Assembly: GCF_030908245.1 (NCBI RefSeq)
Contig: NZ_JAVFJJ010000002.1
Span: 124,001-188,000 of the forward strand
Reading direction: 5' to 3'
Length of the DNA: 64,000 bases
DNA from: Sinomonas sp. ASV322
Lineage (GTDB): Bacteria > Actinomycetota > Actinomycetes > Actinomycetales > Micrococcaceae
This document shows positions 58,541 through 64,000 of the stretch, one piece after another. Below the pieces are notes generated by a model that was not told the origin of the DNA, did not search any database, and saw only the letters and a program-made list of their open reading frames with translations. The translations under genes and the position numbers were made by a program. The stretch's first letter is position 1. Each line of letters starts with the position of its first letter.

Positions 58541-61033
58541 CTACGCGGCGGGCACGTCCTCGAAGATGATCTGGTCGACGAGGATGTGGCCCCAGCTTGC
58601 CGTGCCCTTGTCGATGATCTGAATCTGGGCGTTTTGGCCGATGAGATCAGAGACGTTCCATGATGCCCACGCAAGGTGCTCGCTGTTCTGCCCCGTGGCG
58701 GTGCGGACCACTTGGCCGTTGACGACGAGGTTCACGGTCGTCTGCGTGTCCGCCTCGCCGCCCGCGGCGTTCGGGACGCTGCTGAACACGAAGTTGTCCA
58801 CCATGATGTGGCCCCACGTGCCGGTCGCGTGGTCGACAATCTGGATCTGAGCCTTCTGCCCGACGAGCGTGTGCACGTCCCAGCTCACGTTGGACATCGT
58901 CGACGAATTCTGCCCGGTCGCCGTGCGGACCACCTGGCCGTTGACGAGGAGGTTCACGGCCGCAGCCCCACTAGAACCCCACGGATGGTTCCCGCCCGCG
59001 ATGAGGAAATCGATGTAGTCGCGAGTGATCGTGAACGTCGGCGACGTGATGGCGCCCGTGGCCGGATCACCGCCCCCGACATACGTGTCGATGACCTTCG
59101 AGCCGACCTGGTTCGGGAGCGATTCCGTTGTCGGCCCGAGCCCCACGAAGCTGCCCGTCGCCGTCCACCCGGTACCCCACGTGGTCCCCTGGCAGTCGTT
59201 GAAGACGTCTGAGGGCCGCGGGTTGTTGCCCCCGCCCACGAGGAAGTTGACGTACGAGTGCCCGACGACGAACGACGGCGAAGTCAGCGTCCCGGTCGAC
59301 GCGTCGCCACCGTTATAGCTGTTGACGAGCTTGTTCCCGAGGTAGCCCGTGACCGGCTGCTGGCCGGGGAGCGCCCCGGCGGCGGGCCCGGAACCGAAGG
59401 CGGTCCCCGTCGTCGTCCATGATCCGTAGGTGCTGCCCTCGAAGTCCGCGTATGGCGCCGCGGGGTTCGCCTGTTCTGTCACGTTGGCGTACTCGGTGAT
59501 CGAGAGGTTCGAGAACGTCGCGCTTCCGCCGATCGTGAAGAGCGAGATGCCCGTGTCGTAGGACGTGAAGAAGTCCTGGTTGGAGAGCACTGTCCTGCCG
59601 TCGCCGACGAAGACCTCGACGCTTCCGTGGTCCACGAGGATCCGGAGGTGCACCGACGTCGTGCCGGTGGGCAGCGGCGCCTGGGACTGCTGGTACGAGC
59701 CGAACGAGTACGGGACCTGGTCCTGCGCCGAGCGGTCGACGTAGAGGTTGCCGTTGTACACGCCGATATTCGTGTGCCTGCTGCCGTCCTTGTTCTGGCC
59801 GATCGCAATGCCGACGTTGTTGAGGGCGGTCCAGCTGATGTCCGCGTCGAGCTCGTAGGCCGAACCCTGATACGAAAGCGGAGTGGTCCCGTTGACGATG
59901 GTGTCCGCGGGCTTCACGACCTTCGTCGCGTAGTTGGCGAGGTTCGGCGTCGGCTGGGAGAGGAGGCTGTACACGCCGCCGCCCTCGGACTTGAGGCTCA
60001 TCTTCCGCACGATGGAGTTCTGTCCGTTGTAGCTGTCCGTCGAATCGGTCGGGACGGTGTGCGGCGCGTAGTGCCAGTTGTTCATCCAGCCGATGCCGAA
60101 GCGGGACGTGTCCGGGTTAGCGGCGTCGGGCCACGTGACGGCCGCGTACCAGTCGTAGCCCCAGTCGAGCCATTGCGGATCGGCCTGGTCCGGCACGAAC
60201 GAGCTCCCGTTCCACGTGCCCGTCCAGTACGCGTACGTGTCCGGCTTGCCGCTGTAGTCGCCCTGCATGCTGCCGGCCATGATCCAGTGCGTTGTGCCGT
60301 CGTCGGCCTTCATCTGGAAGATGTCCGGGCACTCGACGCCGCCGATGTTCGGCGTGGTGTAGGAGAAGTCGGTCTGGTGGGTCCACGTCTTGAGGTCGGG
60401 GGACGTGTAGAACGCGATCTTCTGCTGGCGCCCGATGGCCGCGACCCAGTTCGAGTGCGTCGGATCCCAGACGATCTTGGGGTCGCGGAACCAGTTCGAG
60501 GCGTCCGGGTTCGCGATGACGGGCGCGCCGTACTGCGTGAACGTAGAGCCGCCGTCGGTCGAGTACCAGAGGTACTGGGACTGCTGGAAGGCGTCGCCAT
60601 CCGTGGGCTGGGTTGCGAGGGCGACGACGGCGCCCGCACCGAAGCCGGCCGTGTTGTTCGTGTCGACGACCGAGGAGCCCGTCCAGACGGGGAAGTTGGT
60701 CTGGAGCGGGAGCGCGTCGCCTTGGTCGTTGAACACGACAGTGTCCGACGACGTCGCATGCCGCCATCCGCCGGGGCCGTTGTCCTGCGTGCTGTGCAGG
60801 TAATACAGGTTGTACTTGCCGTTGAGATAGATGGGCCGCTGAGGGTCACTCAGCCAGCCCTGCGGCGGGGTCATGTGATATGCCGCGCGCATCGGCGGCG
60901 GGACGATGCTTCCGACGGCACCGGCGCCCGGGAGGCTCGCCGTGACCAGGGTGGACGCGCAGATCATCATGAGAACGGCGAAGACGGCCGAGAATCTAGC
61001 CTTCTTCGATGGTTTCGTTGCCGAGCGGGCCAT
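58541..61033 (-). CDS. Secreted multidomain GH32 levanase
   Basis: 830 residues from ATG 61033 (GAGG 5 bases upstream). Signal peptide about 1-36, GH32 propeller about 45-350, beta-sandwich to about 500, then levan-type accessory domains. Catalytic acids: Asp63 in GWLSDPQ, Asp184 in WFRDPK, Glu234 in VECPDIF. The usual WMNDP is WLSDP here; the Asn-to-Ser change may alter substrate contacts. After about 520 come two FEGSTYGSWTTTGTAFG-type modules, then a repeated VNLLVNGQVVRTATGQNS segment (two copies) with WGHIMVDNFVF/WGHILVDQIIF ends. Divergent from lacI with two operators between. Confidence 0.92.
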   Translation of the reverse strand: MARSATKPSKKARFSAVFAVLMMICASTLVTASLPGAGAVGSIVPPPMRAAYHMTPPQGWLSDPQRPIYLNGKYNLYYLHSTQDNGPGGWRHATSSDTVVFNDQGDALPLQTNFPVWTGSSVVDTNNTAGFGAGAVVALATQPTDGDAFQQSQYLWYSTDGGSTFTQYGAPVIANPDASNWFRDPKIVWDPTHSNWVAAIGRQQKIAFYTSPDLKTWTHQTDFSYTTPNIGGVECPDIFQMKADDGTTHWIMAGSMQGDYSGKPDTYAYWTGTWNGSSFVPDQADPQWLDWGYDWYAAVTWPDAANPDTSRFGIGWMNNWHYAPHTVPTDSTDSYNGQNSIVRKMSLKSEGGGVYSLLSQPTPNLANYATKVVKPADTIVNGTTPLSYQGSAYELDADISWTALNNVGIAIGQNKDGSRHTNIGVYNGNLYVDRSAQDQVPYSFGSYQQSQAPLPTGTTSVHLRILVDHGSVEVFVGDGRTVLSNQDFFTSYDTGISLFTIGGSATFSNLSITEYANVTEQANPAAPYADFEGSTYGSWTTTGTAFGSGPAAGALPGQQPVTGYLGNKLVNSYNGGDASTGTLTSPSFVVGHSYVNFLVGGGNNPRPSDVFNDCQGTTWGTGWTATGSFVGLGPTTESLPNQVGSKVIDTYVGGGDPATGAITSPTFTITRDYIDFLIAGGNHPWGSSGAAAVNLLVNGQVVRTATGQNSSTMSNVSWDVHTLVGQKAQIQIVDHATGTWGHIMVDNFVFSSVPNAAGGEADTQTTVNLVVNGQVVRTATGQNSEHLAWASWNVSDLIGQNAQIQIIDKGTASWGHILVDQIIFEDVPAA

Positions 61034-61064
61034 GCACACCTCAATCGTCGTCGATACAGGATGC

Positions 61065-61076
61065 TAAAGCGTTTGA
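61065..61076. promoter_or_regulatory. LacI-type operator 1 (levanase/lacI intergenic)
   Basis: TAAAGCGTTTGA, an imperfect palindrome around a central CG. It lies 32 bp before the levanase start and is near-identical in core to the other three operators (TNAANCGNTTNA). Confidence 0.7.
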
Positions 61077-61110
61077 ACAAATGGGAGGCTAGAGCATTCC
61101 GCGCCCATGA

Positions 61111-61122
61111 TCAAGCGTTTAA
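61111..61122. promoter_or_regulatory. LacI-type operator 2 (levanase/lacI intergenic)
   Basis: TCAAGCGTTTAA, same core as operator 1, spaced 46 bp from it centre to centre and 52 bp before lacI. Two sites in this spacing suggest repression of both divergent genes. Confidence 0.7.
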
Positions 61123-61173
61123 CCAAGCGAGATTTGGGTGTGACTCGCGCCACCGCCGTAGACTGCGAGAACA

Positions 61174-62244
61174 ATGACGTCGGATGAGGCAGTGGGTCGA
61201 CGCGGCGACGCCGCAGAAGCGCCGGCACGGAAGAGATCAAGCCACCACGTGACCATGCGCGAGGTCGCGGAGGCCGCTTCCGTCTCCGTCGCCACCGTCT
61301 CCCTCGTCGTGAACAACAAGCCCGACGCGCGGATCGGCGCCGAAACCAGGCAACGCGTCCGCGACGCGATCCGCACCCTCGGCTACCGGCCCAACGCGCT
61401 CGCGAAGAACCTCGTGAGCGGCGGCTCGCGGTTCATCGGCCTCGTGACCGACGCGATCGCGACGACGCCCTTCGCAGGCCAGATCATCCACGGCGCCCAG
61501 GACGAGGCGTGGAAACACGGCTATGTGCTGCTCATCGCCAACATCGAGAACAACGAGGACGCCGAGCGCGAGGCCATCTCGATGATGCTCGAACATCAGG
61601 TGCGCGGCGTCCTGTACTCGACGTGGTACCACCGCGCGGCGGACGTGCCCGCGCCGCTGCGGGAGACCGACGTCGTCCTCGTCAACTGCTACTCCCCCGC
61701 CGCCGACGTTCGCGCCGTCGTCCCCGCCGAAGCCCAGGGCGGCAGGACGGCCACCGAACTCCTGCTCCGCGAGGGGCACCGGCGGATCGCGATCATCAAC
61801 ACGACAACCCCCTCCCCCGCCCACGACGGGCGGCTCCGCGGCTACCGCGAAGCGCTCGAGGCGGCCGGCATCGAGTACGACCCGGCCCTCGTCTTCGACG
61901 CCCAGCCAGATCAGGAGGGCGGGTACGCCGTCGTCGAGAAGGTGCTCGCCCAGAGCCCCACGGGCGTCTTCTGCCATAACGACCGCGTGGCCATGGGCCT
62001 CTACGACGGGCTCCGCGAGCGCGGAATCTCGGTCCCGAGGGACCTCGCGGTCGTCGGCTTCGACAATCAGGAGGTCATCGCGGCCCACCTGCGCCCGCCG
62101 CTCACGACCGTCGCGCTCCCGCACTACGAGCTCGGCGCCGCGGGCGTCCGCGTGCTGCTCGGGGTGGGCGAAGCGCCCGGCGCGGGCCGCCTCGAAATCG
62201 AGTGCCCCGCCGTCGTCCGGTCCTCGGTAGGCCCCGCTCTCTGA
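61174..62244 (+). CDS. LacI-family regulator of the fructan genes
   Basis: 356 residues. The helix-turn-helix follows a 25-residue charged extension: VTMREVAEAASVSVATVSLV, then NNKPDARIGAETRQRV, with the hinge YRPNALAKNL. The periplasmic-binding-protein-like effector domain runs from about 85 (FIGLVTDAIATTPFAGQIIH) to the end, with CHNDRVAMGLYDGL and VVGFDNQEVIAAHLRPPLTT. The effector is unknown but likely a fructose-derived sugar, given levanase on one side and a cytosolic GH32 plus a binding protein on the other. Two operators precede it, so autoregulation is likely. Confidence 0.93.
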   Translation: MTSDEAVGRRGDAAEAPARKRSSHHVTMREVAEAASVSVATVSLVVNNKPDARIGAETRQRVRDAIRTLGYRPNALAKNLVSGGSRFIGLVTDAIATTPFAGQIIHGAQDEAWKHGYVLLIANIENNEDAEREAISMMLEHQVRGVLYSTWYHRAADVPAPLRETDVVLVNCYSPAADVRAVVPAEAQGGRTATELLLREGHRRIAIINTTTPSPAHDGRLRGYREALEAAGIEYDPALVFDAQPDQEGGYAVVEKVLAQSPTGVFCHNDRVAMGLYDGLRERGISVPRDLAVVGFDNQEVIAAHLRPPLTTVALPHYELGAAGVRVLLGVGEAPGAGRLEIECPAVVRSSVGPAL

Positions 62245-62262
62245 CCACCGGGCGCCCTTCGC

Positions 62263-62296
62263 CGCTATGGGACCGCGGACCCGCGGCCCCATAGCG
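62263..62296 (+). terminator. Hairpin after lacI
   Basis: CGCTATGGGaCCGCGG pairs with CCGCGG..CCCATAGCG around a 3-base loop, 18 bp after the lacI stop. No T tract, so termination is presumed from position and stem strength only. Confidence 0.5.
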
Positions 62297-62351
62297 GGGA
62301 AGCGGCACCGGTGTATCAGGCTGCGCCACACGAGCTGCTGAAGAACTTTGC

Positions 62352-62363
62352 TAAAACGCTTGA
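62352..62363. promoter_or_regulatory. LacI-type operator 3 (upstream of cytosolic GH32)
   Basis: TAAAACGCTTGA, matching the lacI-associated operators. It lies 67 bp before the GH32 start. Confidence 0.7.
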
Positions 62364-62397
62364 CCACCGCTTGTGACTCACCTTACAGTCATGGTGA

Positions 62398-62409
62398 TCA
62401 AACGCTTTA
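62398..62409. promoter_or_regulatory. LacI-type operator 4 (upstream of cytosolic GH32)
   Basis: TCAAACGCTTTA, 46 bp centre to centre from operator 3, the same spacing as operators 1 and 2. It lies 21 bp before the start codon. Confidence 0.7.
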
Positions 62410-62430
62410 GCAGATGGGACGTCGCAGCAG

Positions 62431-63867
62431 ATGTCACAGCAAGTCTTCTTCCAGCCCGGCGACGGCGGATGGGTCGGGGACGTCATCCCCTTCCAGCACG
62501 ACGGCGAATTCTGGCTCTTCTACCTCCACGAGCTCCGCGAGGACCCGAAGCCCGGCACTGCCTGGCACCTCGTCACGACGAAGGACCTCACCCAGTTCGT
62601 GGACCACGGCGTCTCACTCCCCCACGGGACCCCGGACGAGCCGGACTTCAACGCCTACACGGGCTCCGTCGTCCTCGACGACCACGGCGTCCACCACCTC
62701 TTCTACACGGGCCAGAACCCGCACCGGCTCGGTGCGGACGGTCTCCCCCTCCAGCTCGTCATGCATGCCACGAGCCTCGACGGCATGAAGACGTGGGCCA
62801 AGCTCCGCAACCTCACGTTCGGCGCGCCCGAGGGCTTCGAGAGCGCCGATTGGCGGGACCCCTTCGTCTTCCGCGACCCCGACGGCCTGTGGCGCATGCT
62901 CGTGGCCGCACGCCACAGCGACGGCCCCGAGCGGCGTCGCGGCGTCATCGCGCAGTTCGTCTCCCGCAACCTCATGCATTGGAGCGAGGCCGAGCCCTTC
63001 TGGGACCCGCGGCGCTACATCATGCACGAATGCCCCGACGTCTTCCAATGGGGCGAGTGGTGGTACCTCGTCTACTCCGAGTTCTCGGACTCATTCACGA
63101 CGAGATACCGCATGGCGCAATCCCCCGACGGCCCGTGGACGGTTCCGGACCTCGACACGATCGACGGGCGCGCGTTCTATGCGTCGAAGTCGGCCGAGCG
63201 GGACGGCCGGCGCTTCTTCTTCGGCTGGATCGCGAGCAAGGAGGGCGCGGCCGACGACGGCGCCTGGCAGTGGGCGGGCACCCTCGCCGTCCTCGAGGCG
63301 CGCCAGAACGACGACGGGACGCTCGCCTTCGGCTTCGCGGACGAGCTCGTCGAAAGCTTCTGGGACGACATACCGCTCCAGTTCGACGTTCCGCTCCCCG
63401 CGCGCCTCGGCACCCCGGACGGCTACGGCGCACTCGTCTCCCACGAGGACCTCCCCGGCCAGTTCTACGCGAGGGCGGTCTTCGCGATCGACGCCGGGAC
63501 GACGGAGTGCGGGCTCCTGCTCAGGGCGAGCGACGACGGCGACGAGTCGTACGTCCTGCGCCTCGAGCCGAAGCGGGGTCGCCTCGTGTTCGACCGCTGG
63601 CCGCGCCGAGCGACCGGAACCGGCCAGTGGGAGATCTCGGGGGACGTGCCCTTCGAGATCGAACTCGAACGCCCGTGCCCGCTTCCCCCGGGTGAGCACA
63701 CTCTCGAGGTGATCGTCGACGGCGATGCGTGCGTCGCCGTCGTCGACCGTCGCGTGGCCCTCAGCACGCGGATCTACGACCGAACAGCGGGCCGGCTCGG
63801 AGCCTTCGTTGGGGAAGGCTCCGCGGCACTCGAGTCGCTCGTCGTCCGGAAACGCACTGACAACTGA
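62431..63867 (+). CDS. Cytosolic GH32 beta-fructosidase-like enzyme
   Basis: 478 residues, no signal peptide, so it acts on imported sugars. GH32 propeller with Asp143 in DWRDPFV and acid/base Glu200 in HECPDVF. The usual N-terminal WMNDP is replaced by GGWVGDVIPF, where Asp17 is the probable nucleophile. This divergent motif marks an uncommon GH32 branch. The C-terminal sandwich (CGLLLRASDDGDESYVLRLE, VIVDGDACVAVVDRRVALST) is complete. It is expected to split short fructo-oligosaccharides or difructose derivatives. Followed after 74 bp by a binding-protein gene, likely the same operon, under operators 3 and 4. Confidence 0.85.
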   Translation: MSQQVFFQPGDGGWVGDVIPFQHDGEFWLFYLHELREDPKPGTAWHLVTTKDLTQFVDHGVSLPHGTPDEPDFNAYTGSVVLDDHGVHHLFYTGQNPHRLGADGLPLQLVMHATSLDGMKTWAKLRNLTFGAPEGFESADWRDPFVFRDPDGLWRMLVAARHSDGPERRRGVIAQFVSRNLMHWSEAEPFWDPRRYIMHECPDVFQWGEWWYLVYSEFSDSFTTRYRMAQSPDGPWTVPDLDTIDGRAFYASKSAERDGRRFFFGWIASKEGAADDGAWQWAGTLAVLEARQNDDGTLAFGFADELVESFWDDIPLQFDVPLPARLGTPDGYGALVSHEDLPGQFYARAVFAIDAGTTECGLLLRASDDGDESYVLRLEPKRGRLVFDRWPRRATGTGQWEISGDVPFEIELERPCPLPPGEHTLEVIVDGDACVAVVDRRVALSTRIYDRTAGRLGAFVGEGSAALESLVVRKRTDN

Positions 63868-63941
63868 ACATCCGTCCCCCATAACAAGCAGCAATCGGCA
63901 GCACCGCAACAAGCACCCGGAATCAAAGGAGATTGACCCCC

Positions 63942-64000
63942 ATGAAAAGAATGCTCAAGACTGCCGCGGTAGCCGCAGTCGCGGCCATCGCCCTCGCAGG
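63942..64000 (+). CDS. Start of a probable ABC-transporter substrate-binding lipoprotein (cut by window edge)
   Basis: Only 19 full codons are visible: MKRMLKTAAVAAVAAIALA, a positively charged n-region and Ala-rich core of a signal peptide, ending just where a lipobox would follow. AAAGGAG lies 11 bases before the ATG. Position directly after the cytosolic GH32 gene suggests a sugar-binding protein importing fructo-oligosaccharides, but no domain is seen. Confidence 0.6.
   Translation, partial: MKRMLKTAAVAAVAAIALA

Overview
The window is very GC-rich, with Shine-Dalgarno starts, some leaderless genes, a dodecin, tandem DUF427 domains and fructan enzymes. This fits a soil actinobacterium of the Micrococcaceae (Arthrobacter/Sinomonas-like). 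The assignment rests on gene content and style, not on a marker gene. No tRNA, rRNA, transposase, prophage or CRISPR array was recognised.

Bases 1-32086 (minus strand) are one uninterrupted reading frame that starts near 32086 and runs off the left edge: at least 10,695 codons without a stop. It encodes a giant secreted modular protein. In order it has a signal peptide, a metzincin-type zinc protease domain (HELGHVLGLAD plus a Met-turn), a Pro/Ala/Ser/Thr linker made of 21-bp and 93-bp tandem repeats, thousands of residues of beta-strand repeats including about 400-residue super-repeats, two CBM5/12-like carbohydrate-binding motifs, Calx-beta-like segments, and RTX-type Gly/Asp repeats. The long reading frames that can be drawn on the plus strand here are Arg/Ala/Val-rich antisense shadows.

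Bases 32087-35000 hold a PrmC-related methyltransferase, a dodecin, an HExxH (ImmA/IrrE-like) protein, a candidate 6C-like small RNA on the minus strand and an ArsR-type regulator. Bases 35000-38500 look like a complete gamma-butyrolactone signalling locus: an AfsA-like synthase, an NAD(P)-dependent reductase, an alpha/beta hydrolase and a ScbR/ArpA-type receptor, with an ARE-like palindrome upstream of the receptor gene. Bases 38500-43400 carry a DUF427 protein, mercuric reductase with a MerR-type operator, a secreted protein, a MerR regulator and a ParD-like/zeta-toxin pair. Bases 43400-52800 hold regulator/enzyme modules: a TetR with an NTF2-like/NAD-binding pair, a NarL-type two-component system with a decayed LuxR remnant behind it, a lipoprotein, a second NAD-binding paralogue, and an MFS exporter divergent from its TetR.

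Bases 53000-64000 are a polysaccharide region: a GT11-like and a GT2 glycosyltransferase, then a fructan locus. The locus has a membrane-anchored or secreted GH32, a secreted levansucrase (GH68), a secreted multi-domain GH32 levanase, a LacI regulator, a cytosolic GH32, and the first codons of a probable substrate-binding lipoprotein. Four near-identical LacI-type operators flank lacI and the cytosolic GH32. This suggests one regulon for making levan, degrading it and taking up the products.
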